Assembly (NCBI GenBank): GCA_965247915.1
Contig: OZ252048.1
Span: 2,108,001 to 2,172,000, forward strand
Reading direction: 5' to 3'
DNA from: JAKZRT01 sp965247915
GTDB lineage: Bacteria; Pseudomonadota; Alphaproteobacteria; Rhodobacterales; Rhodobacteraceae
DNA: 64,000 bases
Shown: one piece after another, positions 50,948 to 63,516 of the stretch
Layout of the letters: the number at the start of each line of letters is the position of its first letter
Numbering within the stretch: position 1 is the first letter of the stretch
Notes under the pieces: generated by a model
What the model saw: only the letters and a program-made list of their open reading frames with translations
The model's database searches: none
Told to the model about the DNA's origin: nothing
Position numbers and translations under genes: made by a program

Positions 50948-52078
50948 ATGCCGGACACTGCAGATTTCACCATTGGAATCGAAGAAGAATACCTTCTGGT
51001 CGATCCCGACACCGGCGCGCTGGCCGAAGCTCCGCAGGGGTTGATCGACGCCTGCGCGACCGAGCTTGAAGGCCAGTTCAGCCCCGAGTTTCTGCAATGC
51101 CAGATCGAGATCGGCACGCGGGTTTGCCAGAACATCAGCCAGGCCCGCGCCGAGCTTCGCCGCCTGCGCGGCACCGTGGCGCGGGTGGCCGCCGACCACG
51201 GGCTGGCCCCGATTGCGGTGTCGTGCCATCCGTTTGGCGATTGGAAATCGCAGACCCACACCAACCGCGACCGGTACAACGATCTGGAACGCGCCCTGGG
51301 CGGGGTGGCGCGACGGCTGCTGATCTGCGGGATGCATGTGCATATCGGCATCCCTTCGGAAGAGCAGCGGATCGACCTGACCAATCAGCTGAGCTATTTC
51401 CTGCCGCATTTACTGGCGCTTAGCGCCTCGTCGCCGTTCTGGAAGGGCGAAGACACTGGGCTGGCGAGTTACCGGTTGACGGTTTTCGACAACCTGCCGC
51501 GCACCGGGCTGCCGCCGCAGTTTTCGAGCTGGGCCGAGTTTCAGCGGTCGGTGCAGGTGCTGATCGACCTCGATATCATCGAGGACACGTCGAAAATCTG
51601 GTGGGACCTGCGACCGTCGGCCAAATACCCGACCATCGAGACCCGCATCTGCGACGTGGCCCCGCGGCTGGAACATACGCTGACGCTGGCGGCGCTGATC
51701 CAGTCGACCACGCGGATGCTGTCGCGTCTGCGCGCCGCCAACCAGCGCTGGCGGCTCTACGACCACTTCCTGATCGCCGAAAATCGTTGGCGGGCGCAAC
51801 GGTTCGGCGCCAGCGAGGGGCTGATCGATTTTGGCAAGGGCGCCATCGTGCCGATGGCGGATCTGGTCGATGAATGGCTTGATATGATTGCCGAAGATGC
51901 CGAGGTGCTGGGCTGCGTCGAAGAGGTCGCCCTGGCCCGCGACATTGTGGCCGCCGGCACCAGCGCCGAGCGCCAGCGCGAAATATACCTAGCGACCATC
52001 GGTGCGGGGGCCACGCGCGACGAGGCGCTGAAATCGGTGGTCGATCATCTGGTCAGCGAGTTTCATCAGGACTTTTGA
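50948..52078 (+). CDS. Carboxylate-amine ligase, YbdK/GCS2 family
   Basis: The 376-residue protein belongs to the glutamate-cysteine ligase type 2 family (YbdK). It starts FTIGIEEEYLLVDPDTGAL, with the metal-binding Glu cluster IEEEY near 11-15, and has GMHVHIGIP near 132, TGLPPQFSSWAEF near 190 and ETRICDVAP near 230. YbdK proteins have weak gamma-glutamylcysteine synthetase activity in vitro, and the natural substrate is unclear. ATG 50948 is preferred to 50885 because the conserved fold begins a few residues later. Confidence 0.88.
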   Translation: MPDTADFTIGIEEEYLLVDPDTGALAEAPQGLIDACATELEGQFSPEFLQCQIEIGTRVCQNISQARAELRRLRGTVARVAADHGLAPIAVSCHPFGDWKSQTHTNRDRYNDLERALGGVARRLLICGMHVHIGIPSEEQRIDLTNQLSYFLPHLLALSASSPFWKGEDTGLASYRLTVFDNLPRTGLPPQFSSWAEFQRSVQVLIDLDIIEDTSKIWWDLRPSAKYPTIETRICDVAPRLEHTLTLAALIQSTTRMLSRLRAANQRWRLYDHFLIAENRWRAQRFGASEGLIDFGKGAIVPMADLVDEWLDMIAEDAEVLGCVEEVALARDIVAAGTSAERQREIYLATIGAGATRDEALKSVVDHLVSEFHQDF

Positions 52079-52154
52079 GCGACCCTGGCGCTTGCATTCA
52101 GACCGCACTTCCGGAAAAACAAGAGCACGTTCAATTTGAACCAGCTGGGCCGCT

Positions 52155-53198
52155 ATGACTGACATTTCTATCCGCAAAACCGGCCGCGCGGGCCGGATCA
52201 CCCTGACCCGCCCGCAGGCGCTGAATGCGCTGACGCCAGGGATGGTGAGCGCTATTGAGGCGGCGCTGGATGCGTGGCGCGATGATGCTGACCTAGCCAT
52301 GGTGTTGATCGACGCGACCGGTGACCGGGCGTTTTGTTCGGGCGGCGATATCGCGCTGATCTACGTGGCGGGCCGCGCCGGGGACTTTTCGGTGGCGCGC
52401 AATTTCTGGCGCGACGAATACCGGCTGAACGCCGAACTATTCAATTTTCCCAAACCGGTGGCCGCTTTCATGCAGGGCTTCACCATGGGCGGCGGGGTCG
52501 GGGTGGGCTGTCACGCCTCGCACCGGGTGGTTTGCGAAAACTCGCAGATCGCCATGCCCGAATGCGGCATCGGGCTGGTGCCCGATGTGGGCGGGTCGCT
52601 GATTTTGGGACGCGCGCCGGGGCGGTGCGGCGAATATCTGGGTACCACGGCCACAAGGATGGGACCGGGCGACGCGATTTATGCGGGTTTTACGGACTAT
52701 TACATCCCACGCGAAAACTGGGCGGGCCTGATCGCGGCGCTGGAGGACAGCGGCGACTGGGGGCTTATCGACGCGGCGGCCAAAACTGCACCGACGGGCA
52801 CCCTGCGCGGTCTGCAAGCTCGGATTGACCAGCATTTTGCGGGTGAAACCCTGATCGATATCGTCAACTCGCTGGACCATGACGGCGGCGAATTTGCCCA
52901 GGCCGCGCTCGATGCGCTGGCGCGGGTCTCGCCGCTGTCGGCGTCGGTGGCGGTCGAGCTGGTGCATCGCGCCCGGGCGCGCGACACCATCGAAGCGGCG
53001 CTGGACACTGAGTTTCGGGCCACCTACCGGGCGATCGAGCGGGGTGATTTTCTGGAAGGTATTCGGGCGCGGATCGTCGATAAGGACCGAAGGCCAGTTT
53101 GGAAATATGCTGACGCAGGGTCGGTGCCCGCCGGTGAGGTGCCGGCGATGCTGATGCCGCTCGGGCCCGAGGCCCTGAAACTGGGAGATGCGAGATGA
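52155..53198 (+). CDS. Enoyl-CoA hydratase/3-hydroxyisobutyryl-CoA hydrolase family protein
   Basis: The 347-residue crotonase-fold protein has the oxyanion-hole segments CSGGDIALIY (near 57-66) and FTMGGGVGVGCHASHRVV (near 108-125), and the catalytic MPECGIGLVPDVGGS region near 135. Length and C-terminal extension match 3-hydroxyisobutyryl-CoA hydrolases of valine breakdown. The next gene encodes the following pathway step and overlaps by 4 bases, which supports that role over a general enoyl-CoA hydratase. Confidence 0.87.
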   Translation: MTDISIRKTGRAGRITLTRPQALNALTPGMVSAIEAALDAWRDDADLAMVLIDATGDRAFCSGGDIALIYVAGRAGDFSVARNFWRDEYRLNAELFNFPKPVAAFMQGFTMGGGVGVGCHASHRVVCENSQIAMPECGIGLVPDVGGSLILGRAPGRCGEYLGTTATRMGPGDAIYAGFTDYYIPRENWAGLIAALEDSGDWGLIDAAAKTAPTGTLRGLQARIDQHFAGETLIDIVNSLDHDGGEFAQAALDALARVSPLSASVAVELVHRARARDTIEAALDTEFRATYRAIERGDFLEGIRARIVDKDRRPVWKYADAGSVPAGEVPAMLMPLGPEALKLGDAR

Positions 53199-54067
53199 AG
53201 ATCGGATTTATCGGCCTGGGCAACATGGGCGCGCCGATGGCGGGCAATCTGGCGAAAGCGGGACACGAGGTTACCGGTTTTGACACGGCGGCGCCAATGC
53301 CCGAGGGCGTGGTGGCCGGGAAATCGGCGGCGGATGTAGCGGCGGGGGCGGACGTAGTGGTCACCATGCTGCCAAACGGCGCGATCCTGCGTTCGGTTGC
53401 CGATGAGATCATCCCGGCGATGGTGCCCGGTGCGGTGTTTCTGGATTGCTCGACGGTCGATGTGGAAAGCGCCCGCGCGGTGGCTGCGGCGACCGAGGCG
53501 GCGGGTCTGTTGCCGCTGGACGCGCCAGTCTCGGGCGGCGTCGGCGGCGCGGCAGGCGGAACACTGACGTTCATGGTTGGCGGGCCTGAGGACGGATTTA
53601 AGAAGGCCATAGAATTATTTGATGTTATGGGGCAAAAGGCGGTTCACTGTGGCCCGTCCGGCAACGGTCAGGCAGCCAAAATTTGCAACAACATGATCTT
53701 GGGCACCACGATGATCGTCACCTGCGAGGCCTTTGCGCTGGCCGACAAGCTGGGGCTGGACCGGCATGCGATGTTTGACGTGGTGTCGACCTCGTCGGGC
53801 TATAGCTGGACGATGAATGTCTATTGCCCGGCCCCGGGCGTTGGCCCGGCCAGCCCGGCCGACACTGGTTATCACCCTGGATTTGCAGCCGAATTGATGC
53901 TGAAGGACCTGCGGCTGAGCCAGCAGGCGGCGCAAGCGGTGGACGCCGACACGCCCATGGGCGCGCGGGCGGCCGAGCTTTACGCGGCGTTTGTCGAGGA
54001 CGAAGACGGGCGCGGCCGTGATTTTTCGGCCATGCTGCCCCGGTTCGAGGCGCGCGCGCGCGGCTGA
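53195..54067 (+). CDS. mmsB: 3-hydroxyisobutyrate dehydrogenase
   Basis: The enzyme oxidises 3-hydroxyisobutyrate to methylmalonate semialdehyde in valine catabolism. The 290-residue protein has the NAD-binding GFIGLGNMGAPMAGNL at 4-19, the family DAPVSGGVGGAAGGTL near 110 and the catalytic Lys in GNGQAAKICNN near 162. It is coupled to the upstream hydrolase gene by a 4-base overlap (ATGA). Confidence 0.93.
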   Translation: MKIGFIGLGNMGAPMAGNLAKAGHEVTGFDTAAPMPEGVVAGKSAADVAAGADVVVTMLPNGAILRSVADEIIPAMVPGAVFLDCSTVDVESARAVAAATEAAGLLPLDAPVSGGVGGAAGGTLTFMVGGPEDGFKKAIELFDVMGQKAVHCGPSGNGQAAKICNNMILGTTMIVTCEAFALADKLGLDRHAMFDVVSTSSGYSWTMNVYCPAPGVGPASPADTGYHPGFAAELMLKDLRLSQQAAQAVDADTPMGARAAELYAAFVEDEDGRGRDFSAMLPRFEARARG

Positions 54068-54175
54068 CGCCGCATTTTCGGCGTATTTCCGCGATATTTG
54101 CAGCCCCGAACCAGCGCGGCTGTCATTTGGTCCCGGTCGGGGATAGACAGCCGGAAAATCGAGCAGGAGCTTATC

Positions 54176-54505
54176 ATGCGCCGTATTATCACATTACTTC
54201 TCAGCAGTGCCATCGCAGCCGGATTGACGATGTCGCCCGCCGTTGCAGGCAAGGGCGTTGGCGTTGGCGTCGGTCATTGCCCGCCGGGGCTGGCCAAGAA
54301 AAACCCGCCCTGCATTCCGCCGGGACTGGCAAAAAAAGGCGATTGGATCGGGGATTTCCCGTATTTTATCCTCGACAGCGACCGGTACGATCTGGATCGG
54401 CGCTTTGGCTGGTACCGGCTGGGCGACAATGTTTACGTGCGCACCGACAAGGAAACCGGCGAGATTCTGGAGCTGTTCAGCGCCATCGCCGCGGTTCTCG
54501 ACTGA
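54176..54505 (+). CDS. Small secreted protein with duplicated PPGLAKK motif
   Basis: The 109-residue protein has a signal peptide (MRRIITLLLSSAIAAGLTM, cleavage near AVAG), then a Gly/Val stretch and two copies of the motif CPPGLAKK/IPPGLAKK, followed by a domain with RYDLDRRFGWYRLGDNVYVRTDKETGEIL. The C-terminal part resembles the RcnB-like or DUF1236-like small periplasmic proteins, but the assignment is weak. From memory, short proteins with PPGLAKK repeats are common in Rhodobacteraceae and often misnamed after the neighbouring uvrA. A GAGCAGGAG ribosome-binding site precedes ATG 54176. It converges on uvrA. Confidence 0.7.
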   Translation: MRRIITLLLSSAIAAGLTMSPAVAGKGVGVGVGHCPPGLAKKNPPCIPPGLAKKGDWIGDFPYFILDSDRYDLDRRFGWYRLGDNVYVRTDKETGEILELFSAIAAVLD

Positions 54506-54539
54506 TCGTCTCATTCTTCCAGTTTGAGCCAGAATAAGG

Positions 54540-57404
<2,865 letters not shown>

Positions 57405-57547
57405 TCAACCCTCGGACACCCTTGGCATGAGACATAGTGCGTTACGTGGCAAAGGCCAATCAAAAAATGGAACATATGGGGAACAACGGCGTCGCGCTCA
57501 CCCTGTCGCGGTCACTTTTCTGTGGATAACCGGCCCCCGTGCCCGCG

Positions 57548-58957
57548 TCAGATATGGATCGCCCGCCCGTAGGCCTCGAGCACGCTTTCGTGCATCATTT
57601 CGCTGAGCGTCGGGTGCGGGAAGACGCTGTGCATCAGGTCTTCTTCGGTGGTCTCCAACTGGCGGCCGACCACATAGCCCTGGATCAGTTCGGTAACTTC
57701 GGCCCCGATCATATGCGCCCCCAGCAATTCGCCGGAACTCGCGTCGAAGATGGTTTTGATTATGCCCTCGGCCTCACCGAGCGCAATCGCCTTGCCGTTG
57801 CCGATGAACGGGAAGCGACCGACCCTGACCTTGTGGCCCAGTTCCATGGCTTTGGCCTCGGAGTACCCAACGCTGGCGACTTGCGGGTGGCAATAGGTGC
57901 AGCCGGCGATGCTATCCGGTTTGACCGGATGCACCTTGTTCTTGCCGGCGATCAGTTCGGCCACCATCACGCCCTCGTGGCTGGCTTTGTGGGCCAGCCA
58001 GGGCGCCCCGGCGACATCGCCAATAGCAAAGAGGCCGTCGCCGCCAGTGCGGCAGAAATCGTCGGTCACGACGTGGGTGCGGTCGACCTTGGCGCCCAGG
58101 GCTTCCAGGCCCAGACCTTCCACATTTCCAACAATTCCGACCGCCGATATGACCGTATCGAAGTCGATCTTTTCAGTTTTGCCACTTTGTTCGATATGCG
58201 CGGTCACTTTATCCTTGCCGCGATCAAGTTGCTTAACCATCGCTTTTTCCATCAGTTTCATGCCTTGTTTGGCGAAGGACTTCTTGGCCAAGGCGCTGAT
58301 CTCAGCGTCTTCAACCGGCAGAATGCGGTCCAGCACCTCGACAACGGTCGTGTCGGCCCCGAGCGTATTGTAGAAACTGGCAAATTCGATGCCGATCGCG
58401 CCCGAGCCGATGACCAGCAGCCTCGCGGGCATCCGCGGCGGTTGCAGGGCGTGTTTGTAAGTCCACACGCGATCGCCGTCAGCCTCGAGCCCCGGCAGTT
58501 CGCGCGCCCGCGCGCCGGTGGCCAGGATGATATTTTTGGCGGTCAGGATCTCGGTGCCACCCCCGTTTTTCGCGTCGGTCTTGACGCTGACCTTGCCCTT
58601 GGCGGGCAGGGTCGCGTCGCCCATCACCACCGTAACCTTATTCTTTTTCATCAGGTGGCCGACGCCGCCATTGAGTTGCTTGGCAATCGCCCGCGACCGG
58701 GCCACGACCGCGTCGAGGTCATACCCGATCCCCTCGGCCTTCAGGCCGAATTCCTTGGCGCGGTGCATCAGGTGGAAGATTTCGGACGAGCGAAGCAAAG
58801 CCTTGGTCGGGATGCAGCCCCAGTTCAGGCAGATGCCGCCCATGTGTTCGCGTTCGACGATGGCGACCTTCAGGCCTAGCTGGCTGGCCCGGATCGCCGC
58901 TACATAGCCGCCCGGGCCTGCGCCGATTACAACAACATCAAAGGATTGGTCCGCCAT
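57548..58957 (-). CDS. lpdA: Dihydrolipoyl dehydrogenase
   Basis: This flavoenzyme (E3) reoxidises lipoamide in 2-oxoacid dehydrogenase complexes and in glycine cleavage. The 469-residue protein has the FAD-binding VIGAGPGGYVAAIRASQLG near 11, the redox disulfide CLNWGCIPTK near 44-53, the NAD-binding VIGSGAIGIEFASFY near 184 and the C-terminal HPTLSEMMHE with the catalytic His-Glu pair. No E1 or E2 genes are adjacent, so which complex it serves is not visible. Confidence 0.95.
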   Translation of the reverse strand: MADQSFDVVVIGAGPGGYVAAIRASQLGLKVAIVEREHMGGICLNWGCIPTKALLRSSEIFHLMHRAKEFGLKAEGIGYDLDAVVARSRAIAKQLNGGVGHLMKKNKVTVVMGDATLPAKGKVSVKTDAKNGGGTEILTAKNIILATGARARELPGLEADGDRVWTYKHALQPPRMPARLLVIGSGAIGIEFASFYNTLGADTTVVEVLDRILPVEDAEISALAKKSFAKQGMKLMEKAMVKQLDRGKDKVTAHIEQSGKTEKIDFDTVISAVGIVGNVEGLGLEALGAKVDRTHVVTDDFCRTGGDGLFAIGDVAGAPWLAHKASHEGVMVAELIAGKNKVHPVKPDSIAGCTYCHPQVASVGYSEAKAMELGHKVRVGRFPFIGNGKAIALGEAEGIIKTIFDASSGELLGAHMIGAEVTELIQGYVVGRQLETTEEDLMHSVFPHPTLSEMMHESVLEAYGRAIHI

Positions 58958-59078
58958 GAAGTCGCTCTCCGTCTGAGGAATAGTTTGAGGTTAAGCTATC
59001 GAGGCGAGACGGACAACGGCGGTCAGACGGGGGTCCGCCATGCGCGCGACGCATGGCGGCAACGGAAGTGATTCGCGC

Positions 59079-59357
59079 CTATTGATTGGCGGTCAGCGGA
59101 TCAATAACTTCGGGCACCTCGGTTATCTGGGTGCACGGAATCCCGCTCAGTTCCGAGTGCCTGCGAATGTCGTCTTCGCCTTCGGCAAGATAAACACAGA
59201 AGGTCTTGTCGCCAGCAACATATGAATGCTGCCATTGAATCGAGGTTCCTATGTCGGCCAGCGCCTTGTTGGAGGCCCGCGACGCCGCGCAAAGTTCGGT
59301 CGGTGAAAATTCTCCGATCCCGGAAATCTCACGTTCGATAATGTATCTCTTTAACAT
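59079..59357 (-). CDS. DUF4242 (nickel-binding-like) small protein
   Basis: The 92-residue protein fits the DUF4242 family, with KRYIIEREISGIG at the start, QWQHSYVAGDKTFCVYLAEGEDDIRRHSELSGIP in the middle and an Ile/Thr-Glu-Val ending. A Streptomyces member binds nickel, but the function here is unknown. It diverges from the frameshifted LysR gene across 141 bases, so that regulator may once have controlled it. The gap 58958-59078 before it (toward lpdA) holds no gene. Confidence 0.8.
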   Translation of the reverse strand: MLKRYIIEREISGIGEFSPTELCAASRASNKALADIGTSIQWQHSYVAGDKTFCVYLAEGEDDIRRHSELSGIPCTQITEVPEVIDPLTANQ

Positions 59358-59498
59358 CCTGTTGCTCCTTTCTTGGGTTTGGTGGTTCCAGAATTACCGG
59401 GCCAACGCAGAAACCCTAACCCAATTTTCTTTGTACTAATCAAGAATACCTTTTGCAATTATGATTGAATTTATCACCGATAAAGGTAAACTTTATCA

Positions 59499-60435
59499 AT
59501 GACCGTGCCTTCGCACCTCCGGGCCCTGCAAGCCCTGGACATGGCGATCCGGAAAGGATCGCCAAAAAACCGCTGCTGACCAATTGGGAATCACCCCGGC
59601 CGCAGTCGGGCAGCGCATTCGATCGCTGGAAAATTACCTGGGCACCGATCTTTTGGTGCGCGGCAGGTCGGGCCTGCACCCCACCAAAGAACTTGATGCG
59701 GCGATGGCCGATCTGCGGCTTGCTTTCGACGCGCTTGGCCGGGTCAGCGAGACGCTCGATTTTCAGCGCGTCGCCGAAATTCACATCGTCGCGGACATTG
59801 ACTGGGCCGAACTTTGGCTTGCACCGAGACTGCCGGCGTTTCGCGAGGCATATCCCAACATCCAATTCTGCATCAACGGTGCCGGCGATGTGCCGACCCG
59901 TCTGGGCGCCCCTGATCTGAGGGTCGAATACGGCCGCGATGCGACCGGCGAGACGCTTTTTCTCGACCAGCTGCTGCCAGTCTGCAGCCCCGACAACATT
60001 CGCCGCATCGCGGATTACGACCAGATCAACGAAATGGAAGGCATGCCGCTTTTGCATCTGACGGCGCAGCGCGACGACGATGATTACCCGGGGTGGCGGG
60101 CCTGGTTCGATCATTTCGGTTTGCGGACAAGCGGCGTCGAGCGCGGCGTGCACTATGGCAATGCCCGACTGGCGCTGGAGGCCGCTGGTCAGGACGTGGG
60201 GTTTCTGATATGCGGCTTCGCTTTGGCCGAGACATATCTGGCCAATGGCGCGCCGGTTCTTCCTTATCCGCCGGACCGCAGCCTTGCGGCCCCGTTCGCT
60301 TACCGGATGCGCATGCGCGACGGGCTGCTTGCCCGTCCGCAAATGGCGAGATTTGTGGCTTGGCTGCGCGATCAGGCCCGGCAAACCAGCGCAGCCATCG
60401 AGGCAAAATTCCGGCGCCCCGCCCTCAGGCAGTAA
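59499..60435 (+). pseudogene. LysR-family regulator with a frameshift in an A6 run
   Basis: The start ATG 59499 reads SHLRALQALDMAIRKGSPK, typical LysR helix-turn-helix sequence, then shifts out of frame at A6 (59564-59569). The +1 frame continues ADQLGITPAAVGQRIRSLENYLG and runs intact to 60435 through the effector domain (PDLRVEYG, AGQDVGFLICG). Removing one A restores GSPKTAADQLG. Without correction only an N-terminally truncated protein lacking half the DNA-binding domain could be made. It could be a true lesion, a sequencing artefact, or a slippage site. Confidence 0.75.
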
Positions 60436-61021
60436 CCGCTGCGGTGATTTCCTCGACCACCGAACGATAGCCGCCGTCGTTTATGAACTTGGATTCTGAC
60501 GGTGTGTCGGTGCGCGACAAGGTTTCGTTGCGATAGGGAAAACGGCCGAACCGGCGGATCACTTCGCGGTGCGCCTTGGCGTGTAGCAAGTTCAGCGTGC
60601 TCCCGTCCATCCGGGTTTTCATCAGCCGCACCGCCCGATCCTGATCGCTGAGGCATTCAGAGTGCATCAGCGGCATATAAAAGAACTGACGCTCGGGGCA
60701 CGGAATGCGCAGATCCCAGCCGCGATCGATGGCCTTCTTGGCCACCGCCCGCGCTTTGGCATCGGTCGCAAACGACCGGGGATCGCCCCGGAACATGTTG
60801 CGCGCGAACTGATCGAGAACGATCAACAGCGCCAGCGTGGTTTCGGGCGACATCATCCATTCATCCAAGCCCTTGCCGTCACAGCTTGCCACCGCAACCT
60901 GTTGCCAGGTTTCGTGAAAGCCATTTCGGATAGAATCGTCAAGTTCGGGATCGGATTTGTACCAGCCTTCGGGGCCGACTTCGTCAATCCAAAAACGCGT
61001 TACATCGGTTGGGTGAAGCAT
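60425..61021 (-). CDS. DUF924-family protein
   Basis: The 198-residue protein matches DUF924, an all-helical family. Landmarks are FWIDEVGPEGWYKSDPELDDSIR near the start, LALLIVLDQFARNMFRGDPRSFATD near 70, FFYMPLMHSE near 115 and FGRFPYRNETLSR near 165. The biochemical function is not known. ATG 61021 was chosen over 61096 because the family sequence begins there. Its stop overlaps the LysR gene end by 11 bases in convergent orientation. Confidence 0.87.
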   Translation of the reverse strand: MLHPTDVTRFWIDEVGPEGWYKSDPELDDSIRNGFHETWQQVAVASCDGKGLDEWMMSPETTLALLIVLDQFARNMFRGDPRSFATDAKARAVAKKAIDRGWDLRIPCPERQFFYMPLMHSECLSDQDRAVRLMKTRMDGSTLNLLHAKAHREVIRRFGRFPYRNETLSRTDTPSESKFINDGGYRSVVEEITAAVTA

Positions 61022-61105
61022 CGTCGACCCCTTCACATTGCCAGACCACCCTCTAGGCCCGCCCAGCTTTGGCACTAGTTTTCGGTTTTGCAACACTTTT
61101 TTCGC

Positions 61106-62374
61106 TCAACTCACTGTTTCGTCGTCGTTAGCGTTATCAATGTAGACTTCTTGCGCGACTTCCACGGCAATCGGCGACGACGAGGGCGAAAGTGGCGCAT
61201 ATGTCACCAGGTCATAGTCGGTGGTATCAGCATAGGGCGACGGACGTCGGGTCATTCGATACGCAATATATGCGGCCAGAAGAATCATCAGCCCCCCCAT
61301 GTAGACCCAGAATCCGTCCGGCCCCATGCGCGTCATCGCGTATCCCGTCACCATCGGGCCAGCGATGGCGCCGAGCCCGTTGACAAAGATCAGCCCCCCC
61401 GATGCGGCGGGCATGTCGTCGTGGTCGAGAAAGTCATTGGTATAGGCGATTAGCAGCGAATAGAGCGGGTTCGACACCCCGCCCATTAGGAAGGCGGCAG
61501 CCAAAAGCGCCGCATAGGACCCGCCCAGCACGATCCCCAGCACACCCGCGCCGCTGCCCAGGATGGCGAGAGCGAATATCAGACGGCGGCGGTCCATCCG
61601 GTCGGACATCCAGCCGATGGGATATTGCAGCACCATCGCGCCCATGAATATCGCGCCGACAAATGCCGAGATCTGCGGGACGCTCAGGCCGATCGAAGTG
61701 GCGTAGACCGCCGACATGCCGAATTGTGCCGCGAACACGCCGCCCAAAAGCGTCATGCCGACAAAGCCGGTGGGCGAGACCTTGTAGAGTTTGCGCAGGC
61801 TCATTGGTTTGGTGGTGCCAAATGCGGGCGACGGCGAGACTGACAGAAGGATCGGCGCGAAGGAGATCGAGACCAGCACCGAGGCGATCACGAACAGCTC
61901 GAATCCAGCCGGGCTTGAGACGTTCAAAAGTGCCTGGCCCGACACGATCCCCATCATTTGGACAATCATATAAAGCGACAGCGCCTTGCCGCGGTTGTGA
62001 TTGTCCGAGGCATCGTTGAGCCAGCTTTCCGCGACCACGTAAACGCCCGAGAACGAAAATCCGATGACCACGCGCAAAAGCGTCCAGCTCCAGACCTCGG
62101 CTATGGTCGGATATAGGATCAGAGCCGTCGAGATGAATGACCCGAGGGCCGCGAAGACCCGCACGTGCCCGACCCGGCGGATCAGTCCGGGGGTCAGTTT
62201 TGATCCGCCAAGAAAGCCAGCAAAATAAGCCGAGGTGATGATCGAAAGCTCGAAGGTCGTGAACCCCTCGATGCCGCCCCGAACCCCCAACAGCGTGCCC
62301 TGCATGCCGTTTCCGACCTGCAAGAACATCATGCCTAGCAAAAGCGCCCAGGCGCTGCCCAGAACCTGTAGCAT
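61106..62374 (-). CDS. MFS transporter
   Basis: The 422-residue membrane protein has about twelve hydrophobic segments in the major facilitator pattern. Landmarks are GSKLTPGLIRRVGHVRVFAALG in the loop after the second helix and a Gly/Arg-rich cytoplasmic loop WMSDRMDRRRLIFALAILGSG before helix 9. The substrate cannot be read from the sequence. The C-terminal tail (about 30 residues) is acidic and cytoplasmic. It is monocistronic between DUF924 and queA. Confidence 0.88.
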   Translation of the reverse strand: MLQVLGSAWALLLGMMFLQVGNGMQGTLLGVRGGIEGFTTFELSIITSAYFAGFLGGSKLTPGLIRRVGHVRVFAALGSFISTALILYPTIAEVWSWTLLRVVIGFSFSGVYVVAESWLNDASDNHNRGKALSLYMIVQMMGIVSGQALLNVSSPAGFELFVIASVLVSISFAPILLSVSPSPAFGTTKPMSLRKLYKVSPTGFVGMTLLGGVFAAQFGMSAVYATSIGLSVPQISAFVGAIFMGAMVLQYPIGWMSDRMDRRRLIFALAILGSGAGVLGIVLGGSYAALLAAAFLMGGVSNPLYSLLIAYTNDFLDHDDMPAASGGLIFVNGLGAIAGPMVTGYAMTRMGPDGFWVYMGGLMILLAAYIAYRMTRRPSPYADTTDYDLVTYAPLSPSSSPIAVEVAQEVYIDNANDDETVS

Positions 62375-62455
62375 TTCGCGTCTCCTGCGCTTTTTAGTAA
62401 TGCACTAGGGGCTTCGAATGCCCCAATCGCGCTCAGGTCCGACTCACATGGGTCG

Positions 62456-63514
62456 TTATTCTTCCTCTGGCAGCAAAAGCGAGGCGTCACCATAGGAAAA
62501 AAACCGGTATTGGCGGGAAATCGCGTGGGCATAGATGGCGCGAATGCGCGCAGTGCCCATCAGCGCCGAGACCAGCATCATCAGGGTCGATTTCGGCAGG
62601 TGGAAATTGGTCATCAGGGCGTTTGCTACTCGGAACGAATAGCCCGGGTAAATGAAAATATCGGTCGCGCCGTCCCAGGCCGACACGGTGCCTGATGCGT
62701 CGGCGGCGGTCTCGATCAGCCGCAGCGCCGTGGTGCCGACCGGAATGATGCGCCCGCCGGCGCGGCGGGTTTCGTTGATCTCGGCGGCCGCCCGCGCCGT
62801 GACCACGCCGCGCTCGGCGTGCATCTTGTGGTCGCGCGGGTTTGCGACCTTGACCGGCAGAAACGTCCCGGCGCCAACGTGGAGCGTGACAAATGTCGTA
62901 GCGACACCGCGCTTGCGCAGGGCATCAAGCAGTTCCGAATCGAAATGCAGCGACGCCGTGGGCGCGGCAACGGCACCGGCGGGGTCGGCCCAGATGGTCT
63001 GGTAATCTTCGCGATCGGCTGCATCGGCGGGACGCCGGGCCGCGATATAGGGCGGCAGGGGCATCACTCCGGCGTGCGACAGGGCGGCGTCGAAATCCGC
63101 GCCGCTCAGGTCAAAAGCCAAATGCGCCGCGCCATCGGCAATTGCCGAAACTTCCGCCATCAGACCATGGGCAAATTCTATGCGGTCCCCGGCTCTCAGT
63201 TTTTTCAGCGGTCGCGCCAGCGCCGACCAGGTGGCACGGCCCAGGGGTTCGGTCAGGTTCACTTCGACGCCCGCCGTCACGGTGCCCTGCCCGGTCTGTC
63301 GATACCGCTGACCGCTCAGACGCGCCGGGATCACCCGGGTGTCGTTCAAAACCAGCCGGTCACCGGGTCGCAAGGCATCGGGCAAATCAGTGACGCGCCG
63401 ATCCTCGATCCTGTGCCGCCCCGCCACCAGCAATCGCGCCGATGACCGGGGCCGTGCCGGGCGGGTCGCGATCAGGGCATCGGGCAGGTCGAAGTCGAAA
63501 TCATCAAGCCGCAC
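62456..63514 (-). CDS. queA: S-adenosylmethionine:tRNA ribosyltransferase-isomerase
   Basis: QueA transfers and isomerises the ribose of SAM onto preQ1-modified tRNA, giving epoxyqueuosine. The 352-residue protein has the N-terminal FDFDLPDALIATRPARPR, the LNDTRVIPARLSG motif near 55, the LHVGAGTFLPVKV motif near 210 and NFHLPKSTLMMLVSALMG near 300. Length is normal. It starts 2 bases after the stop of the upstream AsmA-like gene, so both are probably on one transcript. Confidence 0.95.
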   Translation of the reverse strand: MRLDDFDFDLPDALIATRPARPRSSARLLVAGRHRIEDRRVTDLPDALRPGDRLVLNDTRVIPARLSGQRYRQTGQGTVTAGVEVNLTEPLGRATWSALARPLKKLRAGDRIEFAHGLMAEVSAIADGAAHLAFDLSGADFDAALSHAGVMPLPPYIAARRPADAADREDYQTIWADPAGAVAAPTASLHFDSELLDALRKRGVATTFVTLHVGAGTFLPVKVANPRDHKMHAERGVVTARAAAEINETRRAGGRIIPVGTTALRLIETAADASGTVSAWDGATDIFIYPGYSFRVANALMTNFHLPKSTLMMLVSALMGTARIRAIYAHAISRQYRFFSYGDASLLLPEEE

Positions 63515-63516
63515 GG

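Noticed and set aside
59563..59570. Classical -1 ribosomal slippery heptamer A-AAA-AAC in the LysR gene
   Set aside because: The heptamer is present, but the downstream domain lies in the +1 frame, so a -1 shift would not produce the regulator.
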